Origin: Ephydatia muelleri
Taxonomy: Eukaryota; Porifera; Demospongiae; Spongillida; Spongillidae
DNA: 64,000 nt
Direction of reading: 5' to 3'
Assembly (NCBI GenBank): GCA_013339895.1
Contig: JABACO010000018.1
Coordinates: 1,235,453 to 1,299,452, forward strand
This document shows, in pieces, positions 1-11,940 of this stretch (its first letter is position 1; each line of letters begins with the position of its first letter). The position numbers and the translations under genes were made by a program. The notes beneath the pieces are model-generated. The model saw only the letters and a list, made by a program, of their open reading frames with translations, searched no databases and was not told the origin of the DNA.

Positions 1-515
1 GGCACCCACTGGCCTGATGGAGTGGGCAAGCCACTGGCCTGATGGAGTGGGCAAACCACTGGCCTGATGGACTGGGCAAGCCACTGGCCTGATGTACTGG
101 GCACCCACTGGCCTGATGGACTGGGCACCCACTGGCCTGATGGACTGGGCAAACCACTGGCCTGATGGACTGGGCAAACCATTGGCCTGATGGACTGGGC
201 ACCCACTGGCCTGATGGAGTGGGCAAGCCACTGGCCTGATGGAGTGGGCAAACCACTGGCCTGATGGACTGGGCAAGCCACTGGCCTGATGGAGTGGGCA
301 AACCACTGGCCTGATGGACTGGGCACCCACTGGCCTGATGGACTGGGCACCCACTGGCCTGATGGACTGGGCAAGCCACTGGCCTGATGGACTGGGCACC
401 CACTGGCCTGATGGACTGGGCAAACCACTGGCCTGATGGACTGGGCAAACCATTGGCCTGATGGACTGGGCACCCACTGGCCTGATGGACTGGGGGTTGG
501 AGGGACAAACCACCA
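1..515. repeat. 22-24 bp minisatellite
   Basis: Tandem array of about 22 units built on CCACTGGCCTGATGGACTGG followed by GCA plus 1-3 variable bases. Units differ mainly at the GCAAGCC/GCAAACC/GCACCC junction and by G/C in 'ga(g/c)tgggc', which suggests mixing of two or three unit types. The window starts inside the array. An open frame through part of it is a by-product of the repeat. Confidence 0.9.
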
Positions 516-1026
516 GCCTGATGGATTTCAAAGAGTTCAATTAATGGTGAACAACCGTTATTATGTTCAAATGTTTCTAGCACACGCTAATTTGGCAAAC
601 ATATTCAACCTCCATTACTAGACAATCAAGTATAAACTCAAAGATGTTTTAAAGTTTATCAAAAATAGCTCAATATACTACATTATCATAAGAATTCAAC
701 TGCAAACAGCAACTACACACAAGCAACACATAAACAACCATGGGTATATCATGGATACACCAGCTCCGGAGTGGATTCAATCACACCCACATGTGCAAAG
801 GAATGCCTGTAGCTTTCGTATGGACAAGATGCAGGCTAAGTTAAGCATACATGCTACGAAGGACCGCATATTTGGTGCACTGTGTGTACAATGCAAGAAG
901 GGAAACCAGATGGGATAGCTGTTACCCCCACACAATTCCAACAAGTGGTAAACATTGCCAGCCTACAAGCTGAACATTTCGAGCCCTTGCTCACTATCTC
1001 TCTGCCCTCAGTGGTGTGTGTGCATA

Positions 1027-1059
<33 letters not shown>

Positions 1060-2100
1060 GTGTGTGTGTGGTTTCTGTGTTATTGTTTGCAGCTATACTG
1101 GTGTGCATCTATTTATGTACATATTGAACATAAATAGACATAACGTGAGTTCAAAAACAATGCTGATTTCTTGCAGGAAGCTGTGCCTCATACCACTGTT
1201 TATTTGAATCCTTGGCTCGTTGAGCGTGGACAATACCATTTAACACTCTCCTGTGCAGTAGAATGGTGGCCCTCACATGGCAACTGATGTGGCGACACTA
1301 GTTTAACCTGGCCCTTGTCTGCAAATACCCCCCCCCCCCCCCCCGGGGATGGTCACAATTTATGCTGAGTAGCATGTACAAACATCTGTATTGTGGACTG
1401 CACTACCTACCTACTACAACAATCCGTATCTATAAAACAGGGTACATGTAATTGAATAAAAATAAAACAGACAGGCCACTTTTGCACAAAGTGTTGTGGG
1501 TGCACATTAACATCAGCATCACTACGGTTACAAACCAGGCTGCCGCCTCCTTTTGAATCCCAACACTTACTACCTGCCTCCGCACAGCCTCCTCCCCATC
1601 CGTACAACAGATGCATTGCTATCGAATGTCTGCTTGTAAGAGACAGCCAGCAGTCGTCATGATTGTGTTGTTTTGAATATGTTCATGGTGGATGTGCTGG
1701 TCGCTAGGGATCATTTTCTAACACAGAGGTGTCAATTCAAACATCTACATTTTTCTCCATGTAATGAAATAGTTGTGGACAGACAACACTACACACAGCA
1801 CCACTGACAACGCAACATTGCACACAGCACCAGTGACAAGGCAAACTACAGACACTAACTCCATGACCATTGACTGGTGGCCACAAGTAGGATTAAATCA
1901 TAATCCCAGACACTGAGGCAATCAACAAAAAAAGAAGGAATCAAGTGTACCAACTTTTTAACCATCAAAGACCTTTTGTATATTGTACCACTGTGTCCAG
2001 CTGGCATAGATTGAAGTTCTACTTAAATTACTTGCATTGCTATGGAACTGCAAGACTTTTCACAAGGAGGACGCCCTCATAGACCAGAGGAGGGTGGTGC
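516..2100. other. non-coding stretch with TG and poly-C runs
   Basis: No gene is recognisable. It contains a (TG)n microsatellite at about 1,014-1,072, a C-rich run at about 1,328-1,344, and short duplicated phrases near 1,790-1,850. The missing 3' exons of the VAP gene, transcribed leftward from 3,302, could lie in here or beyond the window, but I could not identify them. Confidence 0.5.
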
Positions 2101-2102
2101 CA

Positions 2103-2333
2103 TTGCACCAGTCCAAGAGGGAGGGGCCTCATGCTATCAGGAGGAGGGACCTCATGCTATCAGGAGGGAGGGGCCTCATGTTATCAAGGAGGGGCCTCAT
2201 GTTATCAAGAGGGAGGAGCCTCATGCTATCAGGAGGGAGGGGCCTCATGTTATCAGGAGGGAGGGGCCTCATGTTATCAGGAGGGGCCTCATGCTATCAG
2301 GAGGGAGGGGCTTCATGCTATCCAAGGTCTGGC
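2103..2333. repeat. ~22-24 bp G-rich minisatellite
   Basis: About ten units of GAGGGAGGGGCCTCATGYTATCAG-like sequence with occasional shorter units. Two or three overlapping open frames run through it because the unit lacks stops. These frames have no coding character beyond the repeat. Confidence 0.85.
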
Positions 2334-2730
2334 TTATAGTTACTCATTAAATGACAGCTACAGCTCTCTGCTATACATCTTCTACCCCATGTAAGTGAAA
2401 GTCCCTCCACTGTACATCCTGTATAACAGGATGCTCTGCTTCCCCCCCCCCACCCACACACACTGCAGCAGCTCCCTCTACCATTGAACAAGAATGGAGC
2501 TTTTGATGCAATTACTTAGGTCAATGTGTATGTGTGTATGTGTGTGTCTAAGTAAGGAATCTTACACATGGAATGCTAGTCCAACAGCATCCCTCTTCCT
2601 CCCACACTCTGGCCCCACTCCCAAAAGGGCAAAGGAAACGTTTACCTTCGCAGAAACGGAGGTGATTGAATCGCGTTTCATTTAAAAATGCCAGGGGTCC
2701 GCGCACATATTACGGTCTCAGTTAACTCAC

Positions 2731-3302
2731 CGCTGTTTCCAGCTGATCGGGCGTGAAGTCTGGTGGAGCAAACATTGTTTGGACCATGAACTTGTGTTTG
2801 CTCCGCTCCGAGTCCGGTACGGTCAGGTCGATAGGTTGCAACATCACTGTGTGAAAATGGAGGGTTAAAAGAATGGACCACAAATATACACCTTCACAAA
2901 TACGTAAAACAGAAGTACTCTTACCAGAAACAGGAGCTTCTTCTCCGGCGTTCAGGATACCACTGTTTGGTCTCACGCAATATTGTTTGGGTGCCGTTGT
3001 CTTCACTTTGTAGAGAATAGTGTTTTTTGTCGGATTCTTGAGCTTCAGCGAGGATGTGACTACCTCAGTGAAAGGTCCTGTGCATAGTTTAAGATGTCAT
3101 CGACATTTATTTCACGCAGTTTTCGCTGCTTTAATTAACAGTTCGTCCACCTCCCACATTACCCCCAAAAGTAGAGAGAACAAATCATAAAAAAGAACTA
3201 GTGAGTTATATAATGCCCACCTCTGAAGACCAACTCGACTGGAGGATCCAGTTCGATCGCTTGTTGCTTATTGGCCTTTTTATCGGGTCTCTCGGCAGCC
3301 AT
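2731..3302 (-). CDS. VAP: VAMP-associated protein (VAP), MSP domain exons, 3' part not found
   Basis: Three exons on the minus strand code for an N-terminal MSP (major sperm protein) domain of the VAPA/VAPB type. These are ER tail-anchored proteins that bind FFAT motifs of lipid-transfer and contact-site proteins. Exons are 3302-3221 ([12 protein letters not shown]..., ending in the VELVFRG strand), 3077-2925 ([16 protein letters not shown], then [15 protein letters not shown], the hallmark FFAT-binding segment) and 2846-2731 ([20 protein letters not shown], then QTMFAPPDF). All have GT donors and AG acceptors in matching phases. The linker, coiled coil and C-terminal membrane anchor of a normal VAP (~240 aa) should follow to the left but were not recognised in 1-2,700. 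The open end may be long-intron exons, divergent sequence or loss. Its start codon lies 333 bp from the divergent TRAPPC8 start. Confidence 0.85.
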
Positions 3303-3635
3303 CTCGCTCTCGACAACTGCTGAGGTAAATTGCAACCTGTCACGAGACTTGTGAGCACACCAATAGAAAAAGCACCTAACAGTCCAGCAGTCTATAGTTT
3401 TCAGACGATTTTCTACGCCAAAAAGGGCCCAAACCCGTACTTACTATTTTATTTTACTTTATTTGTTCGTGGTCACGCGAGTAATCACGAGACACTTAAA
3501 AGTGTGGGACCAAGACGTTATTATTATTACATTATATCGAATTGTATGCACCGAAGACCGTAATCCAAAGAGGTCTTTCTACCTTGCCGGTCCAAGTAGT
3601 TTTTGTGTGGCTCGTCGTCTAACCGCTCTTGGCCA
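3303..3635. promoter_or_regulatory. shared bidirectional promoter region VAP/TRAPPC8
   Basis: This is the only DNA between the two divergent start codons, so it must hold the 5' UTRs and probably both promoters. No TATA box is evident at either side, as is common for housekeeping genes. This is inferred from gene layout only. Confidence 0.5.
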
Positions 3636-6600
3636 ATGGCACAGTCGCTACAAACATCAGAGGTTTTTGTAAAGAACACCTTCGGATTGCCAGTGGCGGT
3701 TAGGTGCACGGAAGACGCGGAGGCAATATCCCACAAGAATGGGCTGAGCTTTGTAGAACTGCTTCGACCTTTCAGCCAACCAACTTCGTCGGGTACGTAA
3801 AAGTTAAATGAACACCTACACACAACACACACACACAAACGTGTTGAAACACACAACATACACATCAGCATTGTCTGTTGACCTTAAAATACGTATGTGC
3901 ACCCCAACAGCCCAGCTGCGGGACCTACAAGGGCGGGCTTACAGTGTCCGAAATATGCGCGTGCGGTTCTCGGAGCCCCGCTCGGAGCCCATGCCGGAGG
4001 GGAAGCTGAGGCTGACGCTGGGGCAGGTTGTGCTGGAGAGTGGTAACAGCGACGGGGAGAGCAGGGTTGGCCAGCAGGCGATAACGGGAGCTGGAGGCTC
4101 GGTGCTGCAGTGTATGTTCTCACGTACTTGATGTGCCGCACGTTGCATAAAAATCGTGTTTCCGCGTGCCTCCGTTGTGTGGGGATCACCTGTTTAATCC
4201 TCACCTTTCTCTAACCTGCCCTCTCTGCGCTATTTCAACGTTATCATTTAAACTTTACTCCTCCCCTAATATTCGTGTTTAAACCACTGGGCTCTTTTAA
4301 CTTTCCCTTTCCACTTGTTCCCTACCTTCTAATTCTACACCTTGTCTCCCTCTCCACCCCACCCCCTCCTTCCCTCTCCACCCACCCCTCCCCTCCTTCC
4401 TTCACCCCTCACCTTCCCCTTCTTTCCTTCTCTGCGTGCCCCTCTCCTCATCCTCTTCTTCTCCTTCCCACCCTCCCATGGCTCCTCCACACCCTTCCTC
4501 CCACTCCACAGACCCAACTCCTTGGTTTGACCAATATTGTGAGGTCTTCCTTGACAACCTGAAGCAGCTGGACTACGAGTACATCAGGCACTATGTGTGC
4601 GGTATCCTTCCCATTGTGTGCAGCTTGTGTGTGTGGATGACAGCTATGGTTCTCATTGTGCGGTCTACACAGTGTCTTGTATGGTGCCTTGACTCCGTTG
4701 TGTGTACCCAGTGATGCTGGTTGTATCCACTCGCCATCCAAGGCCAGTTGAAGGGTTCCAGGAGCTCTACAAGCTGCAGAAGGAGGCCGAGAAGGCACAG
4801 TATCCAAAATGGCTGACACCCAACCTGTACTATTATCACGTCCTCCTCCACGATGCCAGTGAAGGGAGCCCTGTTCCGTGAGTGAGGGGGGCTGAAAGGG
4901 GTCCAATTCCATGAGTGAAGGGGAGGGGGGCTAAAGGGAGCCCTGTTCCATGAGTGAGGGGGGCTGAAAGGGGTCCAATTCCGTGAGTGAAGGGGAGGGG
5001 GGGGGGGGAAGAGGGAAGGGAGGATGCTAAAAGTTGTCCTGTTTCTTGAGTGAGGGTCGGGGGGGGGAAGGGGGGGGGGGGGGGGGAAGGGGGGGGGGGG
5101 GGGGCAGGTGAAGGCCGAAGGGGGCCTCTGTTTCATGAGTGAAGAGGACAGGGGGATTGGGGGCTTAAAGGGGCCCCTGTTTTGTGAGTTAGGAAGGGTG
5201 GGGTGGGGGGGGGGGGGGGGGCATCATTGCGGTGTGTACTGGTGATGGAGGTGTGTGATAGGGGGGGTCATTGTCTTCAGTGCAGCTGGAGGAAGGCACT
5301 ATGGGATTGCACAGCACGGTTTGAGTGAAACAGAGACTTGTGTTGTCTACATTGCACATTACACAATCATGTATTGTTATAACTTGCACCAGTTGTAGGA
5401 GGACTCACTGTGTTGTGATTGCATCTGAAGAGGGGATTACCAGTTACATGTACATATGTAATTTAACACACCATGTTTAAACATTGAGGGAAGGGGGCAG
5501 AGCTTACAACAGCCAACAGAAGAGGAGGGGAGGGGGAGGTGATAGGAACACCACAACAGCCAACAGAAGGGGAGGGGAGGGGGAGGTGACAGAGCGTACA
5601 ACAGCCAACAGAAGGGGAGGGGAGGGGGAGGTGATAGGAGCACACAACAGCCAACAGAAGAGGAGGGGTGGGGGTACAACAGCTAACAGAAGGGGACGTG
5701 ACAGAGTGTACAACAGCCAACAGAAGAGGAGGGGCAGAGCGTACGACAGCTAACAGAAGGGGTAGGGCAGAGCGTACAACAGCTAACAGAAGAGAAGGGG
5801 AGGGGGAGGGGCAGAGCACACAACAGCCAGCAGAAGAGGAGGGCAGGGGGAGGGGCAGAGCGCACAACACATGGGTGGTGGTGGGGGAGGAGGAAGGCTG
5901 TCTTCCAAAAACTCATGCACAGATATCTTCTACTTCTCGCCGCTATCCCTTTACAATTTGCAGCAAGTGGCCTTTTCCCTTCTTCCTGACCCCGCCCCCC
6001 CCTCCCACGATGATTAGTGGCCACATATTTCAAGAACACATACTCTATACCTTTTGCATCCTTGCTGTGTTGAGTTTGTGTGGACTGTTCATTCAAACAT
6101 GTCACGAGACTGCTGCTGGTTAGCTGACCCCACCCCCCTCTATCTCTGACCCCACCCCTCTATCTCTGACCCCACCCCCTCTATCTCTGACCCCACCCCC
6201 TCTATCTCTGACCCCACCCCCTCTATCTCTGACCCCACCCCCTCTATCTCTGACCCCACCCCCTCTATCTCTGACCCCACCCCCTCTATCACTCGTAGTG
6301 TGCAGGAGAGTTACGATCGTGTGAGGAGTGCTTATGGTCCTGCAGTGTGTCAGCTGCTCATCATCAACTCCAAGCAGCCCGGACCCACCCCTGCCTCCAA
6401 GGGGGGCGTGGTCCCGGACCCCTGGAGGCAGTACGTCCGGATGCCCCCCACGATGGAAGCCAAGGTAAGGCAGCTGAATACTCTGGCATGGCAGACATTT
6501 GAGCAGTCTGGTGGGCTGGGGTGAGCTAGGAGGACCTTTTTAATGGTGGACCATTGTAATGGGGTGTGGGACCATCAGGTGTGGGAACATCAGGTGTGGG

Positions 6601-9060
6601 ACCATCAGGTGTGGGACCATCAGGTGTGGGACCATCAGGTGTGGGACCATCAGGTGTGGGACCATCAGGTATGGAACCATCAGGTATGGGACCATCAGGT
6701 GTGGAACTATCAGGTATGGGACCATCAGGTGTGGGACCATCAGGTATGGGACCATCAGGTGTGGGAACATCAAGGTGTGGGACCATCAGGTGTGGGACCA
6801 TCAGGTGTGGACCATCAGGGGGAGGAGGGGGTGGGAGAGGGGGTTATTGCAATAAGTTATAACCTTGCTGGAATTCACTCTTCTGCAGGAAGAAGTTGAG
6901 GGATATGTCACGTCCAAGGTGCAGTTTGTCATTGGTGGGACGAAACCGTCCGTCATGGGCCCCAATGCTACCCTCGTGCCTCGTGAGATTGTCCTCAAGC
7001 CGTCAGAGGTTCGCGAGGAACCCATGCTCATCGACCTGGACTCCGAACCAACATCCTCGCCAAGTGCCAACATGTCAAACGTGGAAGTGGGCAGCGATCC
7101 CTTGAACCAGCTGTTTGGAGACCCTCAGCAAGGGGGGGAACCTCCTTACAGCCTTGTGGTCCAGAGCGGGTCTGGGAACCTGTCGGTCAGCAGCGACTCC
7201 GCTGCCTCTGGATCCTTTGTATCGTTGGACAGGGTGGGGGGACGGTCCCAGAGGGTCGTGGGGCAGTGTCTCAGTCTGGCCGACCACAATACACTGCGGA
7301 CATTTGTCCCAGGAGTTCCTGTTTGGAAGGCTGTGCCACATCTGACAGCGTGCTAAAAAAGTGCATGAAACAGTTAAGTCCAGTCATTAGGAAAATATAT
7401 GGAAGTGTTAAGTTCGAAAGTGTTACGACAGAAACAGTTTTAGGATGGAAATCCTCATCTCCTCTTCCCTCCCCTCCTCTTCCCACCCTCTCCTCCCTCC
7501 CTCCTCTTCCCTCCCCCTCTTACCCTCCCTCCTCTTCCACCTCCCCTCCTTCCCTCCCCTCCTCTTCCCTCCCCTCCTCTTCCCTCCCCTCCTCTTCCCT
7601 CCCCTCCTCTTCCCTCCCCTCTTCCCTCCCCTCCTCTTCCCTCCCCTCCTCTTCCCTCCCTCCTCTTCCCTCCCCTCCTCATCCCTCTCCTCCTCTTCCC
7701 CATTCTCTTCCCGTCTTAATAATAATTCTTTAATCACCAGTATTCCAATCGCCATGGAGGATGCAAAGGATTTGGAAGGCGATACGTAAATCCACCTCCA
7801 TTGGAGGACCTACGTTATCACCTTCTGGCCAGGGAGCTGATGACTCCAGGTAAGAACTCTGCATAGGTGTATTTAGGGGCTTTCCCCTTCAATTGCCCTC
7901 CTACCTCCTCTCCTCCCTCTTCCCCTCTCTCATCTTTCTCCCCCCACCCCCACTCCCCCTCCTTTTCTTCTTCCTCTCCTCCTCCTTCTCTCTCTCCTCC
8001 CCTCCCTTCCCTCTCTCCTCCCCTCCCTTCCCTCTCTCCTCCCCTCCCTTCCCTCTCTCCCTCCCTTCCCTCTCTCTCCTCCCCTCCCTTCCCTCTCTCC
8101 ATCTCTCTCCTCTCCTTCCTCTCCTTCCCTCTCTCCTGTCCCTCCCTCCCCCTCTCTCTCTCTTCTCCCTCCTCTCCTCCCCCTCTCCCTCCTCCCCTCC
8201 TAGTCATGACTCAGCTGAGCTTCAGGCTAGCTGGTGGGGGACCTTGCATTCCTCTTGCACAACTATGAGGCGGCCTATACACTGTACAACACAGCTAGAA
8301 AGGGACTTAATCACGTTGCGATTTGCTACGCCGGAGCATTGGTATGCGTAGGATGGTGTGTGTGTGTGTGTGTGTGTGGTGTTGTGTGTGTTGTGTGTGT
8401 GTGTCTGTGTGTGTGTGTGTGGTGTCTGTCTGTGTGATGTGTGTGTGTATGTGTGTGTATGTGTGTGTGTCTGTGTGTGTATGTGTGTGTGTGTGTGTGT
8501 GTGCGTGTGTGTGTCTGTGTGTGTGTATGTGTGTTGTACTGGTCATGTGTGTGTGCATGTGTGTGTCTGTGTGCGTGTGTGTGCATGTGTATGTGTCAGT
8601 GTTTATGTGGTGCATGTGTGTGTATGTGTCAGTGTTTGTGTGTGCATATGTGTGTATGTGTGTGTATGTGTATGTATGTGTGTGTATGTGTGTTGTATAT
8701 GTGTGTGTATGTATGTATGTGTGTGTGTGTATGTGTGCGTGTGTGTGTGTGTGCTGGTCATGTGTGTGCATTCTCTTAGTGTCTGGCCTTTGTGGTGGTT
8801 TGTGGAGGTGTATGTACATGTGTGTGTGCTTTTGTGCTCAGTTGGGTCTATGGTCTCACTGGTGTCATGATCTCTAAATGTGTGTGTTGCTGTGCTGCTC
8901 AATTGGGTCTATTGTCTCACTGGTGTCATGATCTCTTGTGTAAGGAAATGAGTGCTCTGTCTGCATTTATGATGCCATCGAATAAGTTGAATAAGAAAGA
9001 TGTGGTCACAGCCCTGGAGGAAGCCTACAGCAGCTACGTGACTACAGTCAAGTATGTGTC

Positions 9061-9119
<59 letters not shown>

Positions 9120-11612
9120 CACACACACATACAAACACACACATGCACACACACACACATGCACACACACACACACACAAACACACACATGCACACACAC
9201 ACACATGAGGGTGTTCCACAATGAAGGAAAATTTACCACATGTAGTTATATTAGAGGATATTAACCAATCAAATAGCAAGAAATTCTAATAATAATTTTA
9301 AATTCATTTTTAATTAAATGTACATTTAATCTGAATTAAAAATGAATTTAAAATTATTATTAGAATTTCTTTTTGATTGGTACTCAACTACTCATAATTA
9401 AGTGCCCAAAAATCAAAATGTTAATAATTCTGCATTGGAATTAGTTTAGCTTACAGTATTAGCCAAGTGTTATTGGTTATGATTAATAATTATTACTTGA
9501 ATATGGGAGGTCACTTAATCTTGAATGAATTTACTAATGAATTAAAGGACTGAATTTTAGTAAAACTTAACAAACAGGATATTTAATAGGTAGACATCTC
9601 TTCCGATTTTGTGTTGTGTCTTGTATTTACATTATTTAATCAATTTGTAGTAATAATAATTACAAACACACACTTAAGTGGCTAAGTGAGGATGTCCCTA
9701 CATTAGGGTTCAGCTTAGTCTGCATGACAGCTCCTGCCTCACTCCAACTGCACTGGAGCCTGAGCTGGGCAAAAGTTCATGAGCCTTTTCTCCCAACCAC
9801 AATAAAGCCTCTACAGGCAGGGGAATGCACTCCCAATATCTTTACATTGTTAATATTTCACAGTTTCTTCCCAAGCTTAAATTACCTATTATACTGAATT
9901 ATTGAATGTTAGTTAGCAAGCTGAATCTATTTTTCCTTGATTGTGGGACACGTATCTGTCTTAATCTTGTAAACTAAGAAACTTTCTTCACCCTGTACCC
10001 TTCACTTCCCTCCCAGATCAAATGAAATATCTCTCTTAAAGAGTAACCATGGTCACTTCAGTAGCACTTTTCAACATATTTTTCATTCACACATCATGCT
10101 GAGTAGTCAAAGCTGAAGGCTAATAGCTAATTGTCTGTTCCTCGCAAATAGTTGACATGGTGGCTTGTTTATGTGCCAATGTACACACACGCAACACACA
10201 CACACACACTTGCACACTGTTTATTCCAATTGGTGCTCTCCTTTGCTCCAGATCCACCAGCCTCGCCTTGCGGACGATCATGCTCCTCTCGGAGGTGATG
10301 AAGGAGAGAGAAATGTATCGGGAGCTGACACAACTCATCCTAGTCAAGATGACCGGCCCAGAGGCAAGTCATTTAGGCCACCTCCCTCCTCCCATTGTTC
10401 CCCCTCTCCCCCTCCTCCCATTGTTCCCCCTCTCCCCCTCCTCCCATTGTTCCCCCTCTCCCCCTCCTCCCATTGTTCCCCCTCTCCCCCTCCTCCCATT
10501 GTCCCTCTCCCAGGGTTCCCCTCTCCCATTGTCCTCCTCTCCTCCCATTGTTCCTCTCCCATTGTTCCCCTCTCCTCCCATCTCCCCTCCTTCCCACTGT
10601 CCCTCACTTTACACCTCCTCCCCTGTCCCCCTTGCGTTCCCCTTCCTCCCCCATTCTCCCCTTCTCCCTTACTGTCCCATCGCCTTCCCTCCTCCTCCAC
10701 TGTCTCTGTACAAACATGGTATCACTGAACCCTGTGTAGAGTTTTTCAGTCTGCAGTACTCCAGTAGTCCCCAGTCCATGGCATTATCCAAGTGACAATA
10801 GAGGCATAGTCTTTAGAGGCATTCGAAGGGGTTAACATACCTCCTAGTCTTTAGAAGCATTCAATGGGGTTAACATACCTCCTAGTAGTTAGAGGCATTC
10901 GAAGGGGTTAACATACCTCCTAGTCTTTAGAAGCATTCAATGGGGTTAATATACCTCCTAGTAGTTAGAGCCATTCGAAGGGGTTCACATACCTCCTAGT
11001 CTTTAGAGCCATTTGAAGGGGTTAACATACCTCCTAGTCTTTAGAGCTATTTGAAGGGGTTAACATACCTCCTAGTCTTTAGAAGCATTCGAAGGGGTTA
11101 ACATACCTTCTAGTCTTTAGAGGCATTCAAAGGGGTTAACATACCTCCTAGTCTTTAGAAGCATTTGAAGGGGTTCACATACCTTCTAGTCTTATACTCT
11201 TGCTTTTGGCTGACATTGTGTTCCTTCTGGAGCACAGTCATGGATTTATCTCACCCACCCACAACCTTCCTGTTATCCATTCATGGCGCTAGGCAACTCA
11301 CAAGTGCTGAGCACACCCACTTGCAGTAGTGTGCAAACCCCTCCCACCCAGCTTAATTAAATGCGAAACAGAGAATATATAAACACGCACCAAGCCTAAA
11401 GGAAGATGACACAGTCACCTAGTCTTCCTTCTTACCTTGGTGGCAATAACATCAATTTGATTGGCCTTCCCACCCCCCAAACTTTAAACTCAATTTTTGT
11501 CCACCCTATGGGCTTTTTCCTGGATGAAATTCTGATGTGAGACATTGCCACAGTCTTGTGCAAAGTGCAAGGCAGTAGCATGTCTGGTTGGTGAAAACAC
11601 ACAAACCCCCCC

Positions 11613-11643
<31 letters not shown>

Positions 11644-11880
11644 AACGTGTGTTCCCAATTGAAGCCCACCCACAATATACAAGGCCCAGGTGCAGGCAGG
11701 GTTGTGAAGTGTTCCTTCTCCCTTGGTGTGCAGGATGATGACGTGAGGAACGCTCTGTTCCTGGAGCAGGTGGCACACGCTTTCCTCCACACCAAGCCCC
11801 CCATGATACGCAAGTATGCCTTCCATATGGTGCTAGCCTCTCACAGGTACTACAGAGCCATGCAGGTGAGCCCTGGCTGT

Positions 11881-11940
<60 letters not shown>

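Noticed and set aside
6566..6862. Collagen-like GVGPSGVG open frame
   Set aside because: All frames of the 15-bp intronic minisatellite are open. The sequence lies between two TRAPPC8 exons and has no start context or splice logic of its own.
8307..8902. Long Cys/Val and His/Thr open frames
   Set aside because: Pure consequence of TG/CA dinucleotide repeats. The same applies at 9,060, 13,140, 16,380, 35,640, 37,330 and 42,090.
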